Below, piece by piece: positions 18,746 to 29,500 of a DNA stretch of 64,000 bases. The stretch's first letter is position 1. Every line of letters starts with the position of its first letter. The notes under the pieces are model-generated. The model did no database searches. It was given only the letters and a program-made list of their open reading frames with translations, and had not been told where the DNA came from. The stretch is from Symbiodinium natans. Taxonomy: Eukaryota > Sar > Dinophyceae > Suessiales > Symbiodiniaceae. The stretch is from positions 160,001 through 224,000 of the forward strand of contig CAJNDS010000668.1 of assembly GCA_905221605.1 (NCBI GenBank), in the 5' to 3' direction. The position numbers and the translations under genes are program-made.

Positions 18746-19545
18746 CGACCTGCAGCTGAGGCAGCCCCTCCGTGATTTACTAAGCACGCCTTTAACAGGC
18801 CTCTTAAACCCTCAGCCCTAAACCTCAGACCCCAACCCCTAAACCCTAAACCCTAAACCCTAAACCCTAAACCCCACACCCTAAACCTTAAACCCTAAAC
18901 CCTGAACCCCTAAACCCTAAACCCTAAACCCTCAACCCTTAACCCTCAACCCTTAACCTCCCAATACACCCTTCATAAAACCTTCATGCAGCCTGTTAGT
19001 GCCCTTGTAAGGTAAGTCTCCCTTCTTAAAGATGTTCCCCCTAGACCCTGCACCCTAAATGCCAAGGCCCGTGTTAGCAAGCCCCATTTCCTGTCGAACC
19101 GGAGGGCTGGTTGAGAGTTTAGGGGGCTCCGCTGGTCTAGTTGGGGAATACCCACAGAGCCCCATCAACCCAACATCCCGAAGTAAGGAATAGACCTGAC
19201 GTTCAGAATAAGCGCCCCCTGTATTCGTATCTGGTTTCAGGTCATCTTCTTGAAGGGGTATTGGGCAATTTGGGGGAGGGAGATTGCCTTTTTAAAAGCC
19301 CCCTGTCCTGAGGGCCTGACTATGTGAGGCCACTTCGAGGGTTTAGGGTTTTAGGGCTTTAGATCGCTTTGCCAAAAAGGCTCATAATCTAAGTCGACCC
19401 CAACTTAAAACGCGAAACTTAGGCAAAAGAGAGGCCTTGCATCGGATGCCTATAGGTAGCAGCTTGCCTTGAACAGGCGAAAAGAAGCGTTCGAGTCCTG
19501 GCATGCACTTTCGCTCTGCTGGTAAGTAGCCAGAGCGCTTAAGAT
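18746..19545. other. arrays and unique sequence
   Basis: Degenerate CCCTAAA from 18800 to 18960, then unique sequence with no convincing exon. The stretch 19200-19330 is probably another repeat family, not paired here. Confidence 0.35.
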
Positions 19546-19737
19546 ATGAACCTTGAGAACTATATGGAGGCCCTGATGCAGTCAGGTCTACTCCGCAAGC
19601 ACGTGGTATTGGGGCGGTATTTAGCCTTAACCCTGAACCCTAAACACACACATCTGTACTTGAGGCACATTTGGCTCCCCAGCTGGGCTAACCCGGCAGA
19701 TGGTATTCGCAGGTTCTGTATTCGTACCGGGGGTTGA
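19546..19737 (+). pseudogene. possible retroelement fragment
   Basis: Open frame reading MNLENYMEALMQSGLLRKHV, interrupted by CCCTAAA-like codons, then HIWLPSWANPADGIRRFC. The W(V/L)PS..NPAD motif resembles the end of the RNase H region in reverse-transcriptase polyproteins of LTR-type or DIRS-like elements. It is too short and isolated for certainty and has no neighbouring pol domains. Confidence 0.35.
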
Positions 19738-19909
19738 CTGTTGAAGTTCAGGTCGGGTCTAAGGTTCAGGGTTTGGGGTTAGGGCCCTGTGTGCCCTACA
19801 GTAGATGGACATAATCGTGCATGGCCCATTACAAGCAGTGCATGGCGCGTTACAACTGGCGCACTCCCATCGCTCATTTCAATGTTGATGGCACGGATGG
19901 CAGCCCGAA

Positions 19910-20545
19910 ACCCTGCACCCTAAACCCTAAACCCTAAACCCTAAACCCTAAACCCTATACCCTATACCCTAAACCCTAAACCCTAAACCCTAAACCCTAA
20001 ACCCTAAACCCTAGGTCATTCACGGACATGCCTTTCGTGCCAGTTTTGGGAAACCAATAGGTTTGGATGGGATGGCCTGTCGTAGAAGAGTGATGCTAGA
20101 TTTCGTCTATCAACAGTAGGACCCTAAACCCCCGCTCAGGCCCAAAAACTCAAAAACCCTAAGTCCTACAGCCCTATGAGCCTGAATACTACACCCTAGC
20201 AACCCTAAAGCTTCCACTCTGAAACTCTGAAGCCCTAAACCTAAACTCTAAGCCCTAAACCCTAAACCCGAAACCCTGAAGCCCTAAAACCCTGAAACCC
20301 CTGAAGCGCTGAAGGACCTGACGCCTTGAAACCCTGAAACCCCAGAAGCCCAGAAGTCCTGAAACCCCTGAAGCCCTAAACCCTAACCCTAAACCCTAAA
20401 CCCTAAACCCTAAACCCTAAACCCTAAACCCTAAACCCTAAACCCTAAACCCTAAACCCTAAACCCTAAACCCCAAACCCTAAACCCTAAACCCTAAACC
20501 CTAAACCCTAGCCCTAAACCCTAAACCCTGAAGCCCCTGAAGCCT
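19910..20545 (-). repeat. CCCTAAA arrays around a possible exon
   Basis: Arrays at 19916-20013 and 20370-20535 with degenerate CCCTGAA units at 20220-20370. The island 20015-20110 between them is open and reads VIHGHAFRASFGKPIGLDGM; it may be an exon but lacks a family match. Confidence 0.7.
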
Positions 20546-20549
20546 CTAG

Positions 20550-20618
20550 GAGCGCTGCGAGCGCATGGAGCGCGCCGAGCCCTGGGTGACGAAGTTCCTC
20601 GCGGGACAGGGAGGCCGG
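20550..20618 (+). CDS. exon-like island, unknown protein
   Basis: After CCTCTAG the frame reads ERCERMERAEPWVTKFLAGQ, charged and helical. A TTTAGGG array follows directly. It may belong to the J-domain gene upstream. Confidence 0.4.
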
Positions 20619-21124
20619 TTTAGGGTTTGGGGTTTAGGGTTTGGGGTGTAGGGTTTGGGGCTTAGGGTTTGTTGTTTTGGGTTTGGGGTTGAGGGTTTTG
20701 GGGTTTCGGGGGCTTAGGGTTTTGGATTTAGGGTTTGGGGTTGAGAGGCGGGAAGATTAAGGGTGTTGGGCAGGGTTTAGGGTTAAGGGTTTACAACGGG
20801 ATTAGATCGGTTAAAAACCGGGGGTGTTCACAACGGGTGTCAAAGGGATCTAAACAGGCTTGAAGGGGACTTAAGCAGGTTTAATAACGGATCTAAGCCG
20901 GCATAAAAGTGTCGAGTAAGGGCTCGGAGGTTTGTGAGGGCTTTCGGTGCCATAAGGGTTTGAAGAGGGGGTGAGAGTCTATGCACAAGGGGCCCGGAAG
21001 CCGTCCTTCGTTTATAGTAGCCTTGGGTACCCCCGCTTTCAAGGGTAGTTTCATATGGTCCCTCACCTACTTTAAAGGGTTCTGAAGTATGGGCCCTTAG
21101 TTTGTATAGGGTATATAAGGGGTC
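20618..21124 (+). repeat. G-rich variant array then family E foldback sequence
   Basis: TTTAGGG and TTTGGGG variants to 20790. Unique sequence follows, then ATATGGTCCCTCACCTACTT near 21054, shared with family E copies at about 27700 and 34790. Confidence 0.6.
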
Positions 21125-21134
21125 CCCTTCTCAG

Positions 21135-21248
21135 GGCCAGACCGCTGCTGCTTGCAGCAGACTTCCCAGGCACGATCCTCTGCGCCGCGGGCGTCGGCGT
21201 TCTGGCGGCCAGCGCGCTGATGTTGGGCACAATGGGTGGAGAGGCCAC
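21135..21248 (+). CDS. exon with predicted transmembrane helix
   Basis: The frame reads LLLAADFPGTILCAAGVGVL and AASALMLGTMGGEAT, a run of about 22 mostly hydrophobic residues typical of a membrane helix. It follows GGCCAG and precedes CCCAAAACCC repeats. It may be the membrane part of the J-domain gene or another transcript. Confidence 0.4.
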
Positions 21249-21434
21249 CCCAAACCCAAAACCCAACACCCAAAACCCTAAACCCTCAACCCTAAACCCT
21301 AAACCCTAAACCCCAAGTCGATGTCCTAACCCCGACATCCCCCAACCTCAACCCAGGAGGGTCAGAATCACGCATCCGTAGCCCTGATCGGATTCAAAAA
21401 GCTTCCTACACCCTGAAACCCTAAGCCCAGAACC

Positions 21435-21570
21435 CAGAACCCTAAACCCTAAACCCTAAACCCTAAACCCTAAACCCTAAACCCTACACCCCTGGTTCGG
21501 TCCCGCCGCTGGTGCTGCCAGGCTTTCCTGAGAGCCTCGAACGGTCTCCTTTGGAGCATGACCCGGTGGC
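21435..21570 (+). other. CCCTAAA array and short unique island
   Basis: CCCTAAA units at 21437-21488, then an island (21490-21570) open in a frame reading SVPPLVLPGFPESLERSPLE. Possible exon, weak support. Confidence 0.3.
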
Positions 21571-21571
21571 T

Positions 21572-21868
21572 TGGTTTAGGGTTTAGGGTTTAGGGTTTAG
21601 GATTTAGGATTTAGGGTTTAGGGTTTAGGGCTGAGGGTTTGGGGTTTAGGGCTGAGGGTTTAGGGGTTTAGGGGGGTTTAGGGGTTTAGGGGTTTAGGGG
21701 TTCAGGGGTTAGGGGTTTAGGGGTTTAGGGGTTTAGGGGTTTAGGGGTTTAGGGGTTTAGGGGTTTAGGGGTTTAGGGGTTTAGGGGTTTTAGGGGTTTA
21801 GGGGTTTAGGGGTTTAGGGGTTTAGGGGTTTAGGGGTGTAGGGGTTTAGGGGTTTAGGGGTTTAGGGG
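21572..21868 (+). repeat. TTTAGGG then GGGGTTTA 8-mer array
   Basis: After a short TTTAGGG part the array becomes a long homogeneous run of the 8-mer GGGGTTTA. Confidence 0.95.
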
Positions 21869-22501
21869 TCAGAGTTATTTAATAGGGTTTCCGAAATTGG
21901 GGGTGCCTTTTTGTGTCCTCATTAAACGGGAATCCCGCGACTTGGGTGGGGGTCTATTCGTAAACTCCCAAATGCTACAGCTCCCAAGCCCTAAGTTTAC
22001 CAGAGCTCACAAGCCCCGCCTAAAAACCCAACGAAGTTACCCTAAACCCTAAACCCTGAACCATAAACCCTAAACCCTAAACCCTAAACCCAGGTGTTGA
22101 GGGTTTAGTGCCTGGAGTTTAGCCGCAGTCAGCCGGCGAAGCGTCCGACTTGATCCGCGAAGCCTAATATGGGGTTCGGACTAACTACTACGTAGTAGTA
22201 TTCCCTTATAATCCCTGCATAATTGTACTATAATAACCCCCCAATAATTACTTGTAGTATTCCCTTATACTCCCTTTATGATTATTGTAGAATACCCCCC
22301 CCCCCCCCCATCCAAAAAAAAAGATTCTTCAGGCCCCTACATGACGTAACTTCAGGTACCTTCCGGATTGGCTGCCAGGCAAGTGGTGCTTCGGCCGAAG
22401 ATCTGAGCAGGGGAAAGTTTGCCTTTTTGTGTTTTCACAACATTTCTTTACCCTCAATCCCCCTATATAATCCTTATAAAGCTATAACAGGGCTTTATGG
22501 A

Positions 22502-22538
<37 letters not shown>

Positions 22539-23324
22539 ACCTACCTAAGTGAAGGCTAAGCCTACACCCCAAAACCCCAAAACCCCAGACCCTGAATCCT
22601 AAACATGAGTTTAAGTGTGTCTGTCATTGGTTGCTCCAGTAGGACTTCGGGTTCCCAAAACCCTAAACCCTAAACCCTAAACCCGAAACCCTGAACCCCT
22701 GAACCCTAAACCCCTGAACCCTAAACCCCTGAACCCTAAACCCCTGAACCCTAAACCCTAAACCCTCAGCCCTCAGCCCTAAGCCCTAAGCCCTAAACCC
22801 TGCCCCCTTTACGAAGAGACATGATCTGCTCAAGGCAGGTGTGTGCTCAGGAAGACAGTCGTGGGTGATCGTGGGGATCGATATCGGAATTCCACCACCA
22901 ACGCCCCCCCACCTGGCTGTCGGGAATCACCCACTCGTAGTGGTGCCCCCTTTTCCCAAGGACACGTGCAGTTAGTATGAAAAGCGAACACCTAAACCCC
23001 AAACCCCAAACCCTAAGCCCTAATTTTTAACCCTTTTCTGCAGTCGCATGCTCTTTGGCCCAGCCCGCCTTCAATGTTTGGATTCCAGTTCAGGGTTTAG
23101 GGTTTTGGGGTTTAGGATTTAGGGTTCAAGCCAAAATATGGAGGCTTCTTCCATAAGGATATTGTTCTCCCCCGTCCTCCCCAGCCTCCTAAACCGCACA
23201 CCCCGAACCCTCAACCCAAACCCCCAACCCTCAACCCTAAACCTTGAGGCACATCATTTCTGCCGTCCGCCGCCGGGGGGAGCCTGCGGGCGAATGAGAC
23301 TGCTCGCCGCAAGCCTTCGCCCTG
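21869..23324. other. unique sequence, poly-C tracts and variant arrays
   Basis: Holds CCCTAAA (22040-22092), poly-C runs at about 22296-22310 and 22507-22536 next to AT-rich repeats sharing GTATTCCCTTATA, a 15-mer array CCCCTGAACCCTAAA (22690-22760), an open stretch at 22860-22975, and a possible exon at 23250-23325 reading FCRPPPGGACGRMRLLAASL. No gene assigned. Confidence 0.35.
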
Positions 23325-23467
23325 TACTTGGAGGTTCATGGTACATATTAGCCAATTACAACTGTACTTATAACCCACTCATAAGCCTCTAAGTGCCCCA
23401 ATATGGTGATAAGCACAGTTCTAAGTACAGTTCTAATTGGTTCGTAAGTACCATGAACCCCCAAGTA
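23325..23467. repeat. foldback repeat family A (variant)
   Basis: TACTTGGAGGTTCATGGTAC on the left and GTACCATGAACCCCCAAGTA on the right are inverted copies. The interior contains TAAGCACAGTTC followed by TAAGTACAGTTC. An uninterrupted counterpart of the copy at 24957. Confidence 0.85.
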
Positions 23468-23534
23468 GGCCGTACACCGTGCACCGCAAAACCGAAGGGT
23501 TGAGGGCTTAGGGAGCCCTCAACGCCAACTCTTG

Positions 23535-23780
23535 GCCCTGAACCCTGAACCCTGAACCCTGAACCCTGAACCCTGAACCCTGAACCCTGAACCCTGAACC
23601 CTAAGTCCTAAACCCTAAACCCTAAACCCTAAACCCTAAACCCTAAATCCTAAACCCTAAACGCTAAACCCTAAACCCTAAACCCTAAACCCTAAACCCT
23701 AAACCCTAAACCCTAAACCCTAAACCCTAAACCCTAAACCCTAAACCCTAAACCCTAAACCCTAAACCCTAAACCCTACC
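23535..23780 (-). repeat. CCCTGAA then CCCTAAA array
   Basis: Eight or nine CCCTGAA units followed by about 25 CCCTAAA units, almost perfect. Confidence 0.95.
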
Positions 23781-23784
23781 TCGA

Positions 23785-23893
23785 TTTTCGAACCGGATGT
23801 TTCTGGTCCAGCACTTTGAGTTTCACGCTGCACCAAGCGAGGCACAAGACCCCGAAGCGTCGCATCTCGGGTGCGAAGCTGGCACTCGAAAGA
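23785..23893 (+). CDS. exon-like island, unknown protein
   Basis: Between CCCTAAA and TTTAGGG arrays the frame reads RTGCFWSSTLSFTLHQARHK then TPKRRISGAKLALERG. Protein-like; no family recognised. Confidence 0.4.
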
Positions 23894-23894
23894 G

Positions 23895-23985
23895 GAGTTT
23901 AGGGTTTAGGGTTTCGGGGTTTAGGGTTTAGGGTTTAGGGTTTAGGGTTTAGGGTTTAGGGTTTAGGGTTTAGGGTTTAGGGTTT
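23895..23985 (+). repeat. TTTAGGG array
   Basis: About twelve nearly perfect heptamers immediately right of the exon-like island. Confidence 0.95.
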
Positions 23986-24956
23986 CTTGATCATAGTTGG
24001 GTAAGGTTTTACCTTTTGAAGGTACTTAAACCCAGTAAGGAATATCACTTTACATATTTAATTCGATCTCGACCATGAACTAATTAGGTTTAGGGTTTAG
24101 GGTTTACGGTTTCGGGTTTAGGGTTTGGGGTCTAGGGTTGTTCTTGATTTGCAGTACTTGGGGGGTTTCATGGGTGGTTATAAGCAGGGTCATAAGTGCC
24201 AAGAAGTAGGGTTAGTGGTATGGAAACCCTACTTATAACTCCCCGTGACAAAGAGATGCTCTTTCTTGATTTGTTTGGCATGCGTCCGCGCTCCGCGTTC
24301 TCGCCCCTCAACCCTCAATCTTGACTCTAAAGCCAAGACCCACCCTCAGCCACAGTGGAGAGAGGGGAACCCTAAACGCTGAGCCTAAACCCTCGACCCA
24401 ACCTTAACCATAAACCCTGAACCTTAAACGCGAAACCTCAACCCTAAAGCCTAACCCGAAACCCTAGACTTTTAACCTTAAAACCACCATGAACCACGGA
24501 CCACCAAGGGGTGCGGAGGGGAGAAACACTAAATCCAAAACCAGACATCCACCATAAACCACGGCAGAAGGGATGAAGAAACATTGGGGGGGGGGGGGGG
24601 TTGCGTGAATGTGGTGCAGAACAGGAGGGTTGCTAGGGTTACCTAAGCCGACACAGAGTTGCAAGCTATCGGTGGTGTGCAAGGCGTGTGTTTGTGTGTG
24701 TGTGTGTGTTCTCCCAGACCCTTAGCACTAAACTTAAAATCTAAGAAATATTCCACATACCCCTAAACCCTAAACCCTAAACCCTAAACCCTAAACCCTT
24801 AACCCTAAACCCTAAGCCCTAAACCCTTAAAAGACATTTAGGGGCATGGTACAGTCCTTCCTTCTATGATCCTTTTATAGGTTGAGGGGTATTTTAGGTT
24901 TAGGGTTTAGGGTTTAGGGTTCAGGGTTTAGGGGTTTGGGGTTATGTTGAAAGATT
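23986..24956. other. degenerate arrays and unique sequence
   Basis: Short G-rich (24080-24140, 24895-24940) and C-rich (24370-24480, 24765-24830) patches, a run of about 17 G near 24585-24601 and a TGTG tract near 24690. No gene supported. Confidence 0.4.
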
Positions 24957-25140
24957 CCTTGGAGGTTCCTGGTACATATTAAACAGCTGTACTTGTAGCC
25001 CACTTAGCAGCCTCCTAAGTGCGCTAGTATGTTTGTAAGTACAGTTATAACCCGAAACCCTAAACCCTTAACCCCAAACCCTAAACCTTAAACCCTAAAC
25101 TAAGTACAGTCATAACTGGTTAATAAGTACTATGAACCCC
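24957..25140. repeat. family A foldback interrupted by a CCCTAAA array
   Basis: Left end CTTGGAGGTTCCTGGTACAT and right end AGTACTATGAACCCC match the copy at 23325. Between TAAGTACAGTTATAAC and TAAGTACAGTCATAAC lies a block of CCCTAAA variants (25050-25100). In the 23325 copy the two halves are adjacent. Confidence 0.8.
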
Positions 25141-25203
25141 AAACCCTAAACCCCGAACCCTAAACCCTAAACCCCAAACCCTAAACCCTAAACCCTAACC
25201 CTA

Positions 25204-25266
25204 AGCAACTCGCGCGTTGCCCTGGCCACCTGGATCGACCTGAAGGTCTTCGAAGGTTTCAGTGGT
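25204..25266 (+). CDS. exon-like island, unknown protein
   Basis: Frame reads SNSRVALATWIDLKVFEGFS between CCCTAAA (25138-25203) and TTTAGGG (25265-25335) arrays. No family recognised. Confidence 0.4.
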
Positions 25267-25417
25267 TCAGGGTTTAGGGTTCAGGGTTTAGGGTTTAGGG
25301 TTTGGGGTTTAGGGTGTAGGGTGTAGGGTTTGGAGGTTCACCGTGGCTAGTTCCTTGAGTTTGTGGGTCTGCTAGGGATGCAGGGGCTGGTCTAAGTCTA
25401 AATTGGGGTTTGCTGCC

Positions 25418-25472
25418 GAAAGCTCGGAAGGAGGTGTGCCCATGAATGGAAAGCCATGCAGTAGCGGGTTGT
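25418..25472 (+). CDS. exon-like island, unknown protein
   Basis: Frame reads AESSEGGVPMNGKPCSSG ahead of a TTTAGGG array (25476-25605). Very short, so tentative. Confidence 0.25.
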
Positions 25473-25882
25473 TTAGGCTTAGGGTTTAGGGTTTAGGGTT
25501 TCGGGTTTCGGGTTTAGGGCTTAGGGTTTAAGCGGCTTAAGCGGTTTAGCGGCTTAAGCGGTTTAAGCGGTTTAGGGTTTAGGGTTTAGGGTCTAGGGTG
25601 TAGGGTTCCTAGACCCTGAAGGTGGAATGCCGGGGCCTTCGTTCGGGAAGGTACCTGAAGCCCGTGAGCTCTGCTCCCTGCACACCCTTAAACTCTGAAA
25701 CCCTGAAGCCCTCAACCTTCGCCCGAAGCCTACACCCCAAGCTGTTCATCCTAAAGCCAAGCCTTAAACCCTGAGCTTTGAATCCGAAATCCCACTACCT
25801 GGAGCTGCAACCCTTGATGCTATGGACCCTAATGCCCCGCAATGAAGGAGTAGAAGGGCTTTTTGGGTCTGATTAGGGAGTT

Positions 25883-25994
25883 CTTGGAGGTTCATGGGTA
25901 GTTCTGACTAGGGCTATCAGTATAGTAGCTAAGCTTATAGCCTTCATTAGAGTGCTCAGAACCCTGCTTATCATAACCAATGAACCTCCAAGTA
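25883..25994. repeat. foldback repeat family A
   Basis: CTTGGAGGTTCATGGGTAGT on the left, CAATGAACCTCCAAGTA on the right, with a short AT-richer interior; a typical 110-bp family A element. Confidence 0.85.
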
Positions 25995-26227
25995 CGGGTT
26001 TGGGTGTCGCGTATCCTACGCCCTCAACCATGAGTTTCTCGAAACTTTGTTGATGGCCTTCTCGGGTGCAGCATCTGCATGTGCTTGGCTTTGGCCATTT
26101 TGTGCTCCAGCACGAGGAGCCGAGTGTACTTCAAATGGGATAGGGGTTTAGGGTTTAGGGTTTCGAGTTTTGGGGTTTGGGGTTGAGGATCTAAGGCTGC
26201 TTGCATCTTACCGTGCAGGCGTACCCA

Positions 26228-26333
26228 GAGAGCCCCAAAACCCCTTTATTAAGCAATATTCCTTAAACCATATAGGGATCCTCAGTATGATTTCAGGAAT
26301 ATTCCTTCATTAAAGGGTATTGGGCTCTTTCGG
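26228..26333. repeat. foldback repeat family C
   Basis: Runs from CCCCAAAACCCCTTTATTAA to TTAAAGGGTATTGGGCTC with AATATTCCTTAAACCAT and TGATTTCAGGAATATTCC inside. It is the uninterrupted counterpart of the copy at 35190. A half family A element follows at 26334. Confidence 0.75.
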
Positions 26334-26424
26334 TACTTGGAGGTTCATGGTACTTGCTAGCCAATTCGAACTGTACTCAGAACCCTACTTATAATACCCC
26401 TGAAGGGCCTGAAAGGGCCTCCCT

Positions 26425-26512
26425 AAACCCTAAACCCTAAACCCTAAGCCCTAGACGCGAAACCCTAAACCCTAAACCCTAAACCCTAAACCCTAAACCC
26501 TAAACCCTAAAT
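26425..26512 (-). repeat. CCCTAAA array upstream of transporter A
   Basis: Twelve or so heptamers ending about 60 bases before the start codon of the first ammonium transporter. Confidence 0.9.
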
Positions 26513-26570
26513 TATAGGGGTTATCCCAATTATACGCAGAGTATCATTGGGGCTCTCTTGCTTTTTTTAG

Positions 26571-29500
26571 ATGTCGACTTCCGCGCCGCACATGGGGGAC
26601 GCAGAGTGGCTGGCGGAACTGAATGACGACCATGCGGATGATGCCACGTGGGTTTCTAGGACCCAGAGTAGGCTCTTGCTTCCTTACTTTTAGGGTTTAG
26701 GGTTTAGGGTTTAGGGTTTAGGGTTTAGGGTTTAGGGTTTAGGGTTTAGGGTTTAGGGTTTAGGGTTTAGGGCTACAAGGACCGGAGTAGGCTCTCATTT
26801 CCTTTGCTTAGGGTTGGGGTTCCCTTACAGCCCCCTTGAAACCAAAAGAGGGCATCCTGTTTATTCCTAGGTTACTCCTGAGTCTAGGTTCTCACCAGCA
26901 GCTTCGTGATCCTGACCATGCAAAGTGGGTTCGCGATGCTGGAGATGGGTGCAGCTGCCAAAGGAAACGAGGTAAACATCCTCATCAAGAACGTCTACGA
27001 TGTAGTGTGTGGCGCTCTGGCCTACTACTTGTTGGGATATGGCATCTCTTACGGATCTCCATCAAATTCATTTATGGGCTTGGGTGATTTCCTAATGGAT
27101 GTCTCCAATACCGACGACATAAGACATGGGCTCGTATTCAGCAGCTTCATCTTCCAGTTCAGTTTTGCAGCGACCTCCACAACTATTGTGAGCGGATGTC
27201 TTGCCATGCGTTGTCGCTTCGTGGTGTATTGCCTGTACGCTTTCTACGCGGTGCTGGTATATGCCTTCGTGGCACATTGGGTGTGGTCTGAACATGGCTG
27301 GCTGGCGAAGTTAGGCGTCCATGACTTCGCCGGAAGTGGGCCAGTGCACTTGCTAGGTGCCACCAACGGTCTCATCGGGGTTTTGGCATTGGGGCCACGA
27401 CATGGACGCTTCGATGGCACCAGGCCAGCCGAAGACTTCAGACCTTCCTCCCCTACCAGTATCTTGATTGGCCTTTTCATGCTGTGGTGGGGCTGGATTG
27501 GCTTCAACTGTGGCAGCTCCTTTGGAATCACCGGCTCCAAGTGGGTCGTGGCCACGCGTGCAGGAGTGACGACCATCAACGCAACATTTGGAGGAGGGTT
27601 GACTGCCTTGCTCTACACTAAGGCGAAGTCGAATGGGAGGCAGGATGGGACCATGGGACCCCTAAAACCCCTAACGCTCTGAGGGCAGTTTCATGGGCCC
27701 TGAATTTTTGGTCCCTAGCCTCCTTTAAAGAAATTCTGATGTATGGGCCCTTAATGTGTATAGGATATACAAGGGATTATGTAAAGGGTACCCTTTTAAG
27801 GGCCCATATACTAAGGAGCCATGTAACGGCCCTTAGACATCCTTATAAGAGGCAGGTCACGCCGGACCACGTGGCCAACGGCATCCTGGGCTCCCTCGTA
27901 GCGATCACCGCCGGGTGCGCCTGCTGCCACCCCCCGGAGGCGCCCCTCATCGGGGCCGTAGGCGCCCTCCTGGCCTTGCTGAGCAACGACTGGAGACCTG
28001 GGCATACCATGACGTAGACAGCAACCCCCAAAACGGGCGCCCTTTGTTTAAGAACGTATATATATATATATATACGTATTTATTTATTTATTCCTTTATT
28101 TGTATACATTTTGTGTGTAGTTGCTAGGGCTAGCAGGTGTTGTCCGTGTCGGAGTCCATGTCATGAAAGAGCCTATGAGGGTACGAACGTTGCACCAATC
28201 CCCAAAACCTTGGGGGCTCCTGAGCAACCTGTTCGTGAGTGATCGGTCCGTTTGGGGATACTAGGATAACAAACCCTACTTCGCATAAGCTGTGGGACTC
28301 CAGTTCCGAGCCAACCAGTCCCCTACAGCAAGCCCTAAACCCCAAAGCCCCAAAAACCCTACGGCGCTGAAGCCCTAAACCCTTCAGACCTCGAACCCCC
28401 AAGCTGCAGAACCCACTCGATGCCCTGGAAAGTCAGGATCCAACGGATGAAAATCGACGACCCGGTCGGTGCGATGGGCGTTCACGGTGTGGCCGCGGTG
28501 TGGGGCATCGTTGCGGTAGGCCGGTCGTGTAGGTCCTAAACCCTACTTGAAGATCCATGGGTAGCTAAAAGCCATAATTACTTGCAACCCTCCTTCCTAA
28601 ACTCTAAACCCTAAACCCTAACCCCTAAACCCCAAAGTGCCAAGGTCTCTTCGCGGACGGAACCCTAAAGGGCATCGAGGCCGGATTCAACAAAGGATCC
28701 TTTTTCCCAGGGCTTCAAGCCTCAACCCTAAACCCTAAACCCGTAATTGTGTTGAGGGTTGAGGGTTGAGAGTTTGGGTTCCCCCTAACTGAGGCTACCT
28801 TTTTGGGGATTTTTGTTCGGTGACTTAAACCCTCAACCCTCAACCCTAAACCCTAAACCCGCCCTACACCCTAAACCCTAAACCCTAAACCCTAAACCCT
28901 AAACCCTAAACCCTAAACCCTAAACCCTAAACCCTAAACCCTAAACCCTAAACCCTAACCTCCTAAACCCTAAACTCCTAAACCCTAACATCCTAAACCC
29001 TAAACCTTATACCCTAAACCCCAAACCCTAAACCCTAAACCCTAAACCCTAAACCCTAAGCCCTAAACCCTAAACCCTAAACCCTAAACCCTAAGCCCTA
29101 AACCCTAAACCCTAAACCCTAAACCCTAAACCCTAAGCCTACGCAGGCTAGGCGGTCTGCGGTGGGGATAGGCCTTGGGACCGCACATGCCAGACCGGGG
29201 AGAATGGCCACACGTAGTTACCGTGACAACCATCATAGCCCTAGGGTTTAGGGTTTAGGGTTTAGGGTTTAGGGCTTAGGGTTTAGGGTTTAGGGTTTAG
29301 GGTTTAGGGTTTAGGGTTTAGGAGGCTAGGGTTTAGGAGTTTAGGTTTTAGGAGTTTAGGGTTTAGGGTTTAGGGTTTAGGGTTTAGGGTTTAGGGTTTA
29401 GGGTGCCATAGTAGCTATTTTTGACCATAATAGCTATAGTAAGCACAATTCAGCACACCAACCCTAACGTCCACAAGCCTTTAGGGTTTAGGATTCGCTC

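Noticed and set aside
27092-27579. Minus-strand open frames in transporter A exon 2 (also 37126-37593 in B)
   Set aside because: Shadows of the highly conserved + strand transporter frame.
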